Assembly (NCBI GenBank): GCA_049974865.1
Contig: JBNGCX010000012.1
Span: forward strand, 1 to 64,000
Origin: JAGSOU01 sp049974865
GTDB lineage: Bacteria > Pseudomonadota > Alphaproteobacteria > Rhodobacterales > Rhodobacteraceae
Length of the DNA: 64,000 nucleotides
Direction of reading: 5' to 3'
Below, one piece after another: positions 53,758-62,197 of the stretch. Positions within the stretch are counted from its first letter, which is position 1; every line of letters starts with the position of its first letter. The position numbers and the translations under genes were made by a program. The notes beneath the pieces are model-generated. The model saw only the letters and a program-made list of their open reading frames with translations, had not been told where the DNA came from and made no database searches.

Positions 53758-54533
53758 GCGGCGAAAAACAGCTCCGTCAGCAGGTAGTTGGCGGCGAAGA
53801 TCAGCACCGAGGCGGTCACCACGGCCGATTTCGTGGCCCGGCCCACGCCCTGCGCGCCGCGGCCCGAATGCATGCCGAAATAGCACCCCACCAGCGCGAT
53901 CAGGAAGCCGAAGACCGCGCCCTTGATCAGGCCCGAGGTGACGTCCCACATCTCCAGGAAATCGGCGGTGTTCTTGAGATAGGCCGCCGGGTTGAAGCCC
54001 AGCCGCCCGGTGCCCACGACGTAGCCGCCGAAAATCCCGATGGAATCGCCCACCGCGACCAGCACCGGCACCGCCAGCGTGGCGGCCACCACGCGGGGCA
54101 CGGTGAGGTATTTCATCGGGTCGGTCGACAGGGTGACCAGCGCGTCGATCTGCTCGGTCACCTTCATGGTGCCGATCTCGGCCGCGATGGACGAGGCCAC
54201 GCGCGCCGCCACCATCAGCCCGCCCAGCACCGGCCCCAGCTCGCGCGCCATGCCGATGGCGACGATCGAGGGCACAACCTCTTCGGCGTTGAAGCGCGAG
54301 CCGCCGGCATAGATCTGCAGCGCCAGCGCGCCGCCGGTGAACAGCGCCGTCATGCCCACCACCGGCAGGCTGTTATAGCCGATCGCCCACAGCGCCTGGC
54401 CGAATTCCCGCAGGTAGAAGGGCGGGCGCAGCATCGCCGCCAGCGTCTGGAACATGAATAGCCCCATCCGGCCGATCACGGCCAGCAGCGCCAGCGTCGA
54501 GCGCCCGAGTCCCGCGACCGGCGTCAGCAGCAT
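53754..54533 (-). CDS. mlaE: Mla-type phospholipid transport permease
   Basis: This 259-residue permease has the MlaE domain with the sequence GLMVAARVASSIAAEIGTMKVTEQIDAL, the conserved coupling-helix and glutamate region. An amphipathic N-terminus and about five membrane helices follow. It ends QGVGRATKSAVVTASVLIFAANYLLTELFF (in parts). It overlaps alr by one base and mlaF by four, so the three are coupled. Confidence 0.93.
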   Translation of the reverse strand: MLLTPVAGLGRSTLALLAVIGRMGLFMFQTLAAMLRPPFYLREFGQALWAIGYNSLPVVGMTALFTGGALALQIYAGGSRFNAEEVVPSIVAIGMARELGPVLGGLMVAARVASSIAAEIGTMKVTEQIDALVTLSTDPMKYLTVPRVVAATLAVPVLVAVGDSIGIFGGYVVGTGRLGFNPAAYLKNTADFLEMWDVTSGLIKGAVFGFLIALVGCYFGMHSGRGAQGVGRATKSAVVTASVLIFAANYLLTELFFAA

Positions 54534-55582
54534 CAGCCCGCCCCCCCGGCATATTGGCGGCTGTAGCGCGCGCCCAGCGACGTCAGGATCTCATAGCCGA
54601 TGGTGCCCGCCGCATCGGCCAGGTCGTCGACGCTCTGGTCCTGGCCCAGGATGTCCAGCGCCTTGGGCGTGTCGGCCAGGTGGGTGACGTCGACGGTGAT
54701 CAGGTCCATCGAGACGCGCCCGACGATGGGGCAGGGCTCGCCGTCGTGGAACAGGAAGCCGCGGTTGCCCATCGCCCGGATCAGCCCGTCGGCATAGCCC
54801 GCGGCGACGGTGGCAATGCGGCAGGGGTCCTCGGCGGTCCAGGTGGCGCCGTAGCCGACGCTCTCGCCCGGTTCCAACTCGCGAGACTGGATCACCGGCA
54901 GCGCCAGATGCGCCACCGGGGCGGCCTCGTCGAAGGGCAGCCCGCCATAGAGGCCGATGCCCGGCCGGGTCAGTTCGAAATGATAGGCCTGGCCCAGCAG
55001 GATGCCGCCGGTCGCCGCCAGGCAGCGCGGCACGCCGGTGCCGTCGGTCATGGCGCGGAAGGTTTCCAGTTGCTGCGCGTTCAGGGGATGCTCGGGTTCA
55101 TCGGCGCAGGCCAGGTGGCTCATCAGCAGGGTCGGGCCCGCGGGCAGGGCGATCTCGGCCACCGCGGCCCATTCGGCGGGTTCCATCCCCAGCCGGTTCA
55201 TCCCCGAGTCGAGCTGGATGCCGAAGGGGTGGCCCGGCAGCGCCTCGAAATGGCGGGTCAGCTGTTCCACCGAGTTCAGCATCGGCACCAGGTCGAGATC
55301 GCCGATCATGTCGGCATCCCCCGCCATGTGCCCGGAAAAGACCGAGATTTCGGGGCCCCGCCCCAGCGCCTCGCGCAGCGCCGCGCCTTCCTCGGCCACG
55401 GCCACGAAGAAGCGCCGCGCGCCGGCGCGCGCCAGCGCCCGCGCCACGCGCGCCGCGCCCAGCCCGTAGCCGTCGGCCTTCACCACCGCGGCGGTTTCCA
55501 CGCCGCTGCCGGATTTCGCATCCAGCGCTTTCCAGTTGCGGACCAGCGCGTCCAGATCGATCGTCAGAGAACCAGTAGCCAT
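54533..55582 (-). CDS. alr: Alanine racemase
   Basis: This 349-residue PLP enzyme makes D-alanine for peptidoglycan. The PLP lysine is K35 in AAVVKADGYGLG, and the second catalytic residue, a tyrosine, lies in GESVGYGATW. QLDSGMNRLGM and RVSMDLITVDVT are also conserved. Length is typical. In many alphaproteobacteria alr follows dnaB; here a DUF2182/DUF1326 pair intervenes. Confidence 0.96.
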   Translation of the reverse strand: MATGSLTIDLDALVRNWKALDAKSGSGVETAAVVKADGYGLGAARVARALARAGARRFFVAVAEEGAALREALGRGPEISVFSGHMAGDADMIGDLDLVPMLNSVEQLTRHFEALPGHPFGIQLDSGMNRLGMEPAEWAAVAEIALPAGPTLLMSHLACADEPEHPLNAQQLETFRAMTDGTGVPRCLAATGGILLGQAYHFELTRPGIGLYGGLPFDEAAPVAHLALPVIQSRELEPGESVGYGATWTAEDPCRIATVAAGYADGLIRAMGNRGFLFHDGEPCPIVGRVSMDLITVDVTHLADTPKALDILGQDQSVDDLADAAGTIGYEILTSLGARYSRQYAGGAG

Positions 55583-55670
55583 GAAGGGGTTTTGACACGT
55601 GCGGGCGCAGGGTCAAGTGGAAAGCATCGGCGCCCGCGGCTCCGGCGTGCGCCGTCCCCGGAACGCCCTG

Positions 55671-56501
55671 TCAGGGCGCGGACAGCCCCACGAAAAGCCC
55701 AAAGCCGATCAGCGCCAGTCCGCTGATGCGGGCAAAGCCGTTGCCGAGGGGCGCCAGCTTCTCCAGCGCGACGAAGACGGCGAGCCCGGCGATCCACCAC
55801 AGGTTCATGATCCCGCCCACGAACAGCAGCGCCATCAGCGCCCAGCAGCAGCCCAGGCAATAGGCGCCGTGATGGGCGCCCATGCGGAACGCGCCGCCCA
55901 GGCCGGGCCGGCGGTGCTCGGACAGGAACCGCGCGGGCGAGCGGCAATGCCGCAGGCAGGCCGCCTTGAGCGGTGTGAGTTGGTAAAGCCCCGCCGCCAC
56001 CAGGATCGCGGCGGCGAAGAGGCGTGAGCTGACCGTCATCATCGGGGCCGAGATCAGGCCGGCGGGTTGCAGGGCCCATTGCAGGGCCGTCGCGACCATG
56101 CTGAACCCGGCCCAGGCGACCAGGTACCCGGCCAGAAAGCACAACCCGAACACCGGCGCCCGCGCCGAACCCGCGGTCCGGCGCTTGAGCGCCGTGAACA
56201 GCAGCAATGTCGGGGCGGCGCTGGGGGCCATCATGGCGATCATCATGATCCACCACATCAGGAAGATCAGCACCGCGTAGGCCGGGGACCACGACCGGCC
56301 CGGCCCCATGGCCATCGGCTCGCCGATGGGGCGGGCCATGCGCGTCATCTCCAGCGCGGACATGGACATGCCTTGCCCCGACACCGTGTACCACGCCGCC
56401 AGCAGCACGATCAGCGAGACCGAGACAAGCACGATCGCCCGGTCCCGCCGGATGAGCCGCTCCAGCCGGCCCGGGCCATTCGCCGCGACGCGCCGCGCCA
56501 T
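55671..56501 (-). CDS. DUF2182 predicted metal-binding membrane protein
   Basis: This 276-residue protein has six or so membrane helices. The signature parts are MWWIMMIAMMAPSAAPTLLLF (in a helix with Met residues, here residues about 82-102 read in parts), CLRHCRSP and HHGAYCLGCCW. Met, His and Cys clusters suggest a metal site, but no biochemical role is established for the family. It begins six bases after the DUF1326 stop, so both are one transcript. An N-terminal basic segment precedes the first helix. Confidence 0.9.
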   Translation of the reverse strand: MARRVAANGPGRLERLIRRDRAIVLVSVSLIVLLAAWYTVSGQGMSMSALEMTRMARPIGEPMAMGPGRSWSPAYAVLIFLMWWIMMIAMMAPSAAPTLLLFTALKRRTAGSARAPVFGLCFLAGYLVAWAGFSMVATALQWALQPAGLISAPMMTVSSRLFAAAILVAAGLYQLTPLKAACLRHCRSPARFLSEHRRPGLGGAFRMGAHHGAYCLGCCWALMALLFVGGIMNLWWIAGLAVFVALEKLAPLGNGFARISGLALIGFGLFVGLSAP

Positions 56502-56507
56502 GGCCGG

Positions 56508-57146
56508 TCAGGCGCGAACGACGCCGGCGCCGGTCAGGTGAAGGGCGGCGAAATGGGCATGGGTGCCGTTGTTCTTCGCCAGGTGAATCGCGCCGCCCGG
56601 CGTGCGCGTTGCCCCAGAGGCCAGTTCGGCGGTCGTGAACTCGAACCCGTTCGGCAGGTTGAGCCTGACCCGATGCGGCTCGCCGGTGACGATATGCGGG
56701 ATCGGCGTGGCGTTGATCTCGAAGATGTCGCCGACCGTGGCGCTGCCGTTGCGCTGCTCTCGATCGATCTGCAGGTCGAACGGCGCGGTCAGCGTGGGAT
56801 GCTTGTTGGGCGCCATCAAGGAGAACACGAACCACATGGTGGCCATTTCCTCGGTGTCCTCGCCGGTCATGATGGCCTCGAGGGCGGCCCGCTGTTCGTC
56901 ATCGGCGCGCTCGTCGATGATCAGTTGCATCTCGCCGTTGCCTTCGTGGATGGCGCCCGGCCACTTGTAGGTGGCGCCCGCGCGCAGCCCGTCGAGCGTC
57001 ACCTCGCCGTGGTGTCCCTTGTGGATTTCCAAGACGGCGGCCGCCTCGCAGGTGCCATCGGTCGGTCGGACGCCGAATTGGCAAGGGCAGCCGAAATTGC
57101 AGTTGCAGTTGGCGAGTTCCTCGCCCTGGATTGACCAGTCCTTCAT
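56508..57146 (-). CDS. DUF1326 protein with CxCx3CxC motif
   Basis: This 212-residue soluble protein matches DUF1326. Near the N-terminus C14, C16, C20 and C22 (in ANCNCNFGCPCQF) form a dense cysteine cluster, with C33 shortly after. This is a likely metal or Fe-S/thiol site. No signal peptide or membrane helix is seen. The gene precedes DUF2182 by six bases; the family pairing is one I recall from other genomes. Function is unknown; metal handling is an inference from residues and partner. Confidence 0.9.
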   Translation of the reverse strand: MKDWSIQGEELANCNCNFGCPCQFGVRPTDGTCEAAAVLEIHKGHHGEVTLDGLRAGATYKWPGAIHEGNGEMQLIIDERADDEQRAALEAIMTGEDTEEMATMWFVFSLMAPNKHPTLTAPFDLQIDREQRNGSATVGDIFEINATPIPHIVTGEPHRVRLNLPNGFEFTTAELASGATRTPGGAIHLAKNNGTHAHFAALHLTGAGVVRA

Positions 57147-57315
57147 GATTGTCCCCTATCTGAAACATGACGCCCGATAGGGATGCCTCCGATGCCGGAG
57201 CGGCGACGCCCGGCCCGTTTTCTTGGTTGGGGCGCTCCTCCTGTCCCCGCAAGCACCATAACACAGGCCGAGGGGATTCTTAAGGATCGTTAAGGATTGG
57301 GCGGCAGGTGCGGGG

Positions 57316-58803
57316 TCAGAATTCTTCCGCGCCCTGCTGATAGGGTTTGACCAGGTTGCCGAAGCGCGTGAACTGGCTCTCGAAGCTCAGTTCGACCGTG
57401 CCGATGGGGCCGTGGCGCTGCTTGCCGATGATGACCTCGGCCTTGCCGTGCAGCCGCTCCATGTCGGCCATCCACTTCTCCATCGCGGCCAGGTCGTCCT
57501 CGCCGGGTTTCTCGCGCTCCTTGTAGTATTCGCCGCGATAGACGAACAGCACCACGTCGGCATCCTGCTCGATCGAGCCCGATTCCCGCAGGTCGCTGAG
57601 CTGCGGGCGCTTGTCGTCGCGGCTTTCCACCTGGCGGCTAAGCTGCGACAGCGCGATGACGGGGATGTTCAGCTCCTTGGCGATGGCCTTCATCCCCATC
57701 GAGATCTCGGCGATTTCGTTCACCCGGTTCTCAGCCGTGCCGCGGCAGAGCTGCAGGTAGTCGATGATCAGCAGGTCCAGCCCGTGCGTCCGCTTCAGCC
57801 GCCGCGCCCGGGCGGCGAGCTGCGCGATCGGCAGGGCGGGAGTGTCGTCGATATAGAGCGGGCAGGATTCCAGCTGCTTGGCGGCCTCGACGAAGCGGCG
57901 GAACTCGCCCTCGGTCATGTCGCCCTGGCGGATCTTGTGACTGGAAATCTCGGACGCCTCGGCCAGGATCCGCCCCGCCAGCTGCTCGGCGCTCATCTCG
58001 AGGCTGAAGAAGCCGACGACCCCGCCATCGACCGCGCCCTCGGTCCCGTCGGGCTTGGTCCCGCGCTTGTAGGCCTTGGCGACGTTGAAGGCGATGTTGG
58101 TGGCCAGCGACGTCTTGCCCATCGAGGGGCGCCCGGCCAGGATCAGCAGGTCCGAGGGGTGCAGGCCGCCGAGCTTGCGGTCGAGGTCGACCAGCCCGGT
58201 CGAGATGCCCGCCATGCCGCCGCCGCGCTGATAGGCGGCGTTGGCCACGTTCACCGCATCCGTCACCGCCCGCAGGAAGGACTGGAAGCCGGTCTCGGAC
58301 TGGCCCTGCTCGCCCAGCTTGTAAAGCTTCTGCTCGGCCTCGACGATCTGCTCCTTGGGTTCGCTGTCCACGTCGACCCGCGCGGCCTTGGACGAGATGT
58401 CGTGGCCCAGCTCGATCAACTCGCGCCGGATGGCGAAATCGTAGATCATCTGGGCATAGTCGCGTGCCGCGAAGGACGAGATCGCGGCGCCCGCCAGCCG
58501 CGCCAGGTAGGCCGGCCCGCCCAGTTCCTTCAGCCCCTCGTCCTCCTCGAGGAAGGCCTTCAGGGTCACGGGGCTCGCCAGCGCGTTCTTCTGGATTCGC
58601 TGCGCGGCCACCTCGTAGATGCGGGCATGCACCGGCTCGTAGAAATGGCCGGGCTTGATGATCGAGGCGACCCTGTCGAAAACGTCGTTATTGGTCAGGA
58701 TCGCGCCGAGCAGCTGCTGCTCGGCCTCGATGCTGTGCGGGAGGGTCCCGCTTTCACTGCCTTCGCTTTCCTGTCCCTGCCGGATGGCGGCGAATTCGTT
58801 CAT
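57316..58803 (-). CDS. dnaB: Replicative DNA helicase
   Basis: This 495-residue hexameric helicase drives the replication fork. The N-terminal DnaB domain begins LPHSIEAEQQLLGAILTNN. The RecA-like domain has Walker A AGRPSMGKTSLATN, Walker B LLIIDYLQLC, and the SQLSRQVESRDDKRPQLSDLRESGSIEQDAD arginine-finger region (in parts). ATG 58803 (MNEFAAIRQ) is chosen; an open frame to 58851 has no support. A DnaA-box sequence lies 68 bp upstream. Confidence 0.96.
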   Translation of the reverse strand: MNEFAAIRQGQESEGSESGTLPHSIEAEQQLLGAILTNNDVFDRVASIIKPGHFYEPVHARIYEVAAQRIQKNALASPVTLKAFLEEDEGLKELGGPAYLARLAGAAISSFAARDYAQMIYDFAIRRELIELGHDISSKAARVDVDSEPKEQIVEAEQKLYKLGEQGQSETGFQSFLRAVTDAVNVANAAYQRGGGMAGISTGLVDLDRKLGGLHPSDLLILAGRPSMGKTSLATNIAFNVAKAYKRGTKPDGTEGAVDGGVVGFFSLEMSAEQLAGRILAEASEISSHKIRQGDMTEGEFRRFVEAAKQLESCPLYIDDTPALPIAQLAARARRLKRTHGLDLLIIDYLQLCRGTAENRVNEIAEISMGMKAIAKELNIPVIALSQLSRQVESRDDKRPQLSDLRESGSIEQDADVVLFVYRGEYYKEREKPGEDDLAAMEKWMADMERLHGKAEVIIGKQRHGPIGTVELSFESQFTRFGNLVKPYQQGAEEF

Positions 58804-58870
58804 GGACTGCCCCTGTCTTTGGCCTGATGGCTTACAGGCTTCAGGCGCCACAGTTCAAACTGTATGTTTC

Positions 58871-58879
58871 TGTGGATAA
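58871..58879 (-). promoter_or_regulatory. DnaA box upstream of dnaB
   Basis: TGTGGATAA (TTATCCACA on the minus strand) is a perfect consensus DnaA box. A degenerate neighbour TGTGGACAC follows at 58882-58890. The position between pyrE and dnaB, upstream of dnaB, suggests DnaA control of dnaB expression; a single box does not mark an origin. Confidence 0.7.
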
Positions 58880-58987
58880 CCTGTGGACACGTGCCTTACC
58901 GCAAATCCTAGCGGAAAGCGGGCCGGATGTCGCCACAAATTGCGGCAACAGTGCTGACCGACATCTGGATTATTCTGCCGGCTCGGC

Positions 58988-59668
58988 TTAGCCCCCGGCG
59001 CGGGCCTCTTGCCAGGCGCGGGGCGCCTCGAGGAACGATTCGACCTCGGCCAGCGTCTCGGCGTCGAAGGCGCCCGAGGCGCGCGCCTCTTCCAGCACGT
59101 CCCACCAGGTGCAGAGGTAGTGCAGTGCCACGCCGTGATCGCCCAGCGTCTGCTCGGTCTCGGGGAAGATGCCGTAGTAGAAGATCACCGCGGTGTGGCC
59201 GCAACTCGCCCCGGTCTCGCGGATCGCGTCCACGAAGCTGAGCTTCGATCCGCCATCGGTGGTCAGGTCCTCGACCAGCAGCACGCGCTCGCCCTCGCCC
59301 ATCGCGCCCTCGATGCGGGCGTTGCGGCCGTAGCCCTTGGGCTTCTTGCGGACATAGGTCATGGGCAGGGCCAGGCGCTCGGCCACCAGCGCGGCAAAGG
59401 GGATGCCCGCGGTCTCGCCGCCGGCGATGTTGTCGAAGGCCTCGAACCCCGCCTCGCGCATCACGGTCACGGCCAAGAAATCCATCAGCGTGCTCCGGAT
59501 GCGCGGGAAGCTGATGAGTTTCCGGCAGTCGATATAGGTCGGCGAGGGCAGGCCGGAGGCCAGGGTGAAGGGCTCGGCGGCGTTGAAATGCACGGCCTCG
59601 ATCTCCAGCAGCATGCGCGCGGTCAGGCGGGCGATCTCGGCCTTGTCGGGAAAGGAGGAGGGGATCAT
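58988..59668 (-). CDS. pyrE: Orotate phosphoribosyltransferase
   Basis: This 226-residue enzyme converts orotate and PRPP to OMP in pyrimidine synthesis. The PRPP loop is VLLVEDLTTDGGSK, and the orotate region includes YIDCRKLISFP and YVRKKPKGYG. ATG 59668 follows AAGGTTCCCCAC; the frame open to 59917 passes through intergenic repeats and the end of pyrC and is not used. It follows pyrC on the same strand with 124 bp that hold two repeats and a hairpin. Confidence 0.95.
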   Translation of the reverse strand: MIPSSFPDKAEIARLTARMLLEIEAVHFNAAEPFTLASGLPSPTYIDCRKLISFPRIRSTLMDFLAVTVMREAGFEAFDNIAGGETAGIPFAALVAERLALPMTYVRKKPKGYGRNARIEGAMGEGERVLLVEDLTTDGGSKLSFVDAIRETGASCGHTAVIFYYGIFPETEQTLGDHGVALHYLCTWWDVLEEARASGAFDAETLAEVESFLEAPRAWQEARAGG

Positions 59669-59688
59669 GTGGGGAACCTTCTCTGGGT

Positions 59689-59721
59689 CTTCTTCTTGGT
59701 CCAAATACTCCCACCGGAGGC
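59689..59721 (-). repeat. 33-bp dispersed intergenic repeat, copy C
   Basis: On the minus strand it begins GCCTCCGGTGGGAGTATTTG and ends CCAAGAAGAAG. It lies just upstream of the pyrE start codon and faces away from copy B, with a hairpin between them. Confidence 0.7.
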
Positions 59722-59723
59722 GT

Positions 59724-59744
59724 CGGCCCCGCGGGGCGGGGCCG
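59724..59744. terminator. Hairpin between pyrC and pyrE
   Basis: CGGCCCCG and CGGGGCCG form an 8-bp stem around CGGGG. It lies between two inverted repeat copies, 49 bp after the pyrC stop on the minus strand. No T-run follows, so it may attenuate rather than terminate. Confidence 0.5.
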
Positions 59745-59754
59745 AAACTTTCAT

Positions 59755-59787
59755 GCCTCCGGCGGGAGTATTTTCGCCAAGAAGAAG
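59755..59787 (+). repeat. 33-bp dispersed intergenic repeat, copy B
   Basis: It begins GCCTCCGGCGGGAGTATTTT and ends CCAAGAAGAAG, one mismatch from copy A. It ends six bases before the pyrC stop codon region. Together with copy C it forms an inverted pair. Confidence 0.75.
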
Positions 59788-59792
59788 GGGCA

Positions 59793-60833
59793 TCATTCGG
59801 CGACCCGCCAGTGCAGCGGGAAGCCCGGGTCGAACACGGTGACGGGGCCCGCGCCGGTGTCGATCTTGGCGGGGTAGACGACGGGCGCGTCCTTGACCAG
59901 CGTGATCGTCTCGTCATTGGGCGGCAGGCCGTAGAAGGCGGGTCCGTTGAGCGAGGCGAAGCCTTCCAGCCTGTCCAGCGCGCCCTCGCGCTCGAACACC
60001 TCGGCCAGGCAGCTAAGCGTGTTGGTGGCGGTGAAGCAGCCGGCGCAGCCGCAGGCGCTTTCCTTGTTCTCGTCGGTATGCGGCGCGCTGTCGGTGCCGA
60101 GGAAGAAGCGCGCGTCGCCGCCGGTGGCGGCCTCGACCAGCGCCAAGCGGTGGTTCTCGCGCTTGGCGACCGGCAGGCAGTAGTAATGCGGCTTGATCCC
60201 GCCCACCAGGATATGGTTGCGGTTGATGATCAGGTGATGGGTGGTGATCGTGGCGGCGAGGTCCGCGTCGGCGGATTTAACATAGGCCACGCCGTCGGCG
60301 GTGGTCAGGTGCTCCATCACCACGCGCAGGCCGGGGGTGGCGCGGCGGACGGGGTCGAGCACGCGTTCGATGAACACCGCCTCGCGGTCGAAGATGTCGA
60401 TCTCGGGATCGGTCACCTCGCCATGCACGCAGAGAGGGCAGCCGATCTCGGCCATCTTCTCCAGCACGCCGCGCACCTTGTCGAAATCGCGCACGCCCGA
60501 GGCCGAGTTGGTGGTGGCCCCCGCCGGGTAGAGCTTGACCGCGGTGATCAGCCCGCTGGCATGGGCGGCGGCCAGATCCTCGGGGTCGGTCTCCTCGGTC
60601 AGGTAGAGGGTCATCAGCGGGGTGAACTCCGCGCCCTCCGGCAGGGCGGCGAGGATGCGGTCGCGATAGGCCGTGGCGTCCGCCGCGGTCACCACCGGCG
60701 GCACCAGGTTGGGCATGATGATGGCGCGGGCGAAATGGCGGGCGCTTTCGGGCAGCACGCCCTGCAGCATCGCGCCGTCGCGCAGGTGCAGGTGCCAGTC
60801 GTCGGGGCGGCGGAGGGTGAGGCTCTGTGTCAT
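59793..60833 (-). CDS. pyrC: Dihydroorotase (E. coli-type)
   Basis: This 346-residue zinc enzyme closes carbamoyl aspartate to dihydroorotate. The metal motif is H14-L-H16 (DWHLHLRDG), and the carboxylated lysine is expected at K100 (ITAVKLYPAGATTNS). VHGEVTD, HHLIINRNHILVGG and LGTDSAPH supply further ligands. Start 60833 gives the family length; the frame open to 62174 runs antisense to urease genes and is not coding. It lies directly upstream of pyrE on the minus strand. Confidence 0.96.
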   Translation of the reverse strand: MTQSLTLRRPDDWHLHLRDGAMLQGVLPESARHFARAIIMPNLVPPVVTAADATAYRDRILAALPEGAEFTPLMTLYLTEETDPEDLAAAHASGLITAVKLYPAGATTNSASGVRDFDKVRGVLEKMAEIGCPLCVHGEVTDPEIDIFDREAVFIERVLDPVRRATPGLRVVMEHLTTADGVAYVKSADADLAATITTHHLIINRNHILVGGIKPHYYCLPVAKRENHRLALVEAATGGDARFFLGTDSAPHTDENKESACGCAGCFTATNTLSCLAEVFEREGALDRLEGFASLNGPAFYGLPPNDETITLVKDAPVVYPAKIDTGAGPVTVFDPGFPLHWRVAE

Positions 60834-60981
60834 GGCGCAGGCGTTACACAATTGCGGGCGCGGTTTCCAGTAGGCAATGCGCGCGGGCAGGGCTGAGGGG
60901 AGGGGGTGCCGGGAGTTTCGGGCTGCCCGGAATTTGGGCAACCCTGCCCGGTTTGTGGTCATTAAGCGGAAAACCTGGGCA

Positions 60982-61009
60982 TTGCTGCGTCGCAGCATCG
61001 TGTTACACT
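60982..61009 (+). promoter_or_regulatory. Candidate promoter of the urease operon with palindrome
   Basis: TTGCTG (60982-60987) and TACACT (61004-61009) are 16 bp apart in the divergent pyrC-ureD gap. A 15-bp palindrome TGCTGCGTCGCAGCA (60983-60997) overlaps the -35 box and spacer and could be a repressor site. The downstream leader would be about 28 bp. Confidence 0.45.
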
Positions 61010-61043
61010 GACGCCACGGCGCAATGGAGATAAAGCTCCGACC

Positions 61044-61874
61044 ATGTTTGATGCAGCCGAGGTCCAGACCGGAATGCAGCGCGTGCGCGGGCAGGCGTCC
61101 GTCGCCCTGTCGGCGGCGCCGGGCGGTGCGCGGCTGACCGGGCTGCGCCAGCAGGGATCGGCCAAGGCCTTCCTGCCGCGGGTGCACGGGCGCTGCCCCG
61201 AGATTGTGTTCCTGAACACCGCCGGCGGGCTGACCGGGGGTGACCGGCTGCGCTATGGCGTGACGCTGGACGCGGGGGCGCGCGCCGTGGCCACCACGCA
61301 GGCGGCCGAGCGCGCCTATGCGGCCTCCTCCGGCGTGGCGGAGATGGAGGCGGAGTTCGACCTCGCTCCCGGCGCGCGGCTGGACTGGCTGCCGCAGGAA
61401 ACCATCCTGTTCGAGGGCTCGGCCCTGTCGCGGCGCAGCCGGTTCCGGCTGGCGGGCGATGCCGCCTGCCTGCTGGTTGAGATGGTGGTGCTCGGCCGCG
61501 CCGCGATGGGCGAGGTGCTGAGCAGCGCCCGCCTGCACGACATGCGCGAGGTCACCCGCGACGGCCGCCCCGTGCTGATCGAACCGCTGCGTCTGGGCGC
61601 CGAGGCGCTGGGGCAGGCCGCGAACCCCGCGGGCCTGTCCGGCGCGCGGGCGCTGGCCACGGTGGCGCTGGTGGCGCCGGGGGCCGAGGACGCGCTGGCC
61701 CCCCTGCGCGCCGCGCTGGGCGGCGAGGGGGTGGCCTCGGCGGCCTCCGCCTGGGACGGGCGCTGCGTGGCGCGGTTCGCCGCGGGCGACGCGCTGCCGC
61801 TGAAACGGGCCGTGGCGCGGGCACTGACGACATTGCGGGGGGGCGAGGACCTGCCCCGCGTCTGGCAGATTTGA
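61044..61874 (+). CDS. ureD: Urease accessory protein UreD
   Basis: This 276-residue protein belongs to the UreD/UreH family, which with UreF and UreG inserts nickel into urease. Recognisable parts are FLNTAGGLTGGDRLRYGVTL, ATTQAAERAYAAS and LPQETILFEGSALSRRSRF (around residues 110-128). It is the first gene of the urease operon, with ureA following after 9 bp. Its start codon lies 34 bp after a candidate -10 box. Confidence 0.93.
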   Translation: MFDAAEVQTGMQRVRGQASVALSAAPGGARLTGLRQQGSAKAFLPRVHGRCPEIVFLNTAGGLTGGDRLRYGVTLDAGARAVATTQAAERAYAASSGVAEMEAEFDLAPGARLDWLPQETILFEGSALSRRSRFRLAGDAACLLVEMVVLGRAAMGEVLSSARLHDMREVTRDGRPVLIEPLRLGAEALGQAANPAGLSGARALATVALVAPGAEDALAPLRAALGGEGVASAASAWDGRCVARFAAGDALPLKRAVARALTTLRGGEDLPRVWQI

Positions 61875-61883
61875 GGAGACGAA

Positions 61884-62186
61884 ATGAACCTGACGCCGCG
61901 TGAAAAGGACAAGCTCCTGGTCAGCCTCGCCGCGATGGTGGCGCGGAACCGGCTGGAGCGGGGGGTGAAACTGAACCACCCCGAGGCGATCGCCCTGATC
62001 ACCGATTACGTGGTGGAGGGCGCGCGCGAGGGCCGTTCGGTGGCCGCGCTGATGGAGGACGCCGCCCATATCGTCCGCGCCGCGCAATGCATGCCCGGCA
62101 TCCCCGAGATGATCCACGAGGTGCAGGTCGAGGCCACCTTTCCCGACGGCACCAAGCTGGTGACCGTTCACCACCCCATCCGCTGA
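61884..62186 (+). CDS. ureA: Urease subunit gamma
   Basis: This 100-residue subunit is the small structural part of urease. NLTPREKDKLLVSLAAMVARNRLERG at the start and TKLVTVHHPIR at the end are characteristic, read in parts. Length is standard. GAGGAGACGAA precedes the ATG. It is encoded separately from ureB, the bacterial three-gene arrangement. Confidence 0.96.
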   Translation: MNLTPREKDKLLVSLAAMVARNRLERGVKLNHPEAIALITDYVVEGAREGRSVAALMEDAAHIVRAAQCMPGIPEMIHEVQVEATFPDGTKLVTVHHPIR

Positions 62187-62197
62187 GGAGAAAGACG

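Noticed and set aside
57280..57293. TTAA-N6-TTAA upstream of DUF1326, resembling a CtrA site
   Set aside because: The CtrA consensus requires a 7-bp spacer and flanking C; here the spacer is 6, within a TTAAGGAT direct repeat that may be chance.
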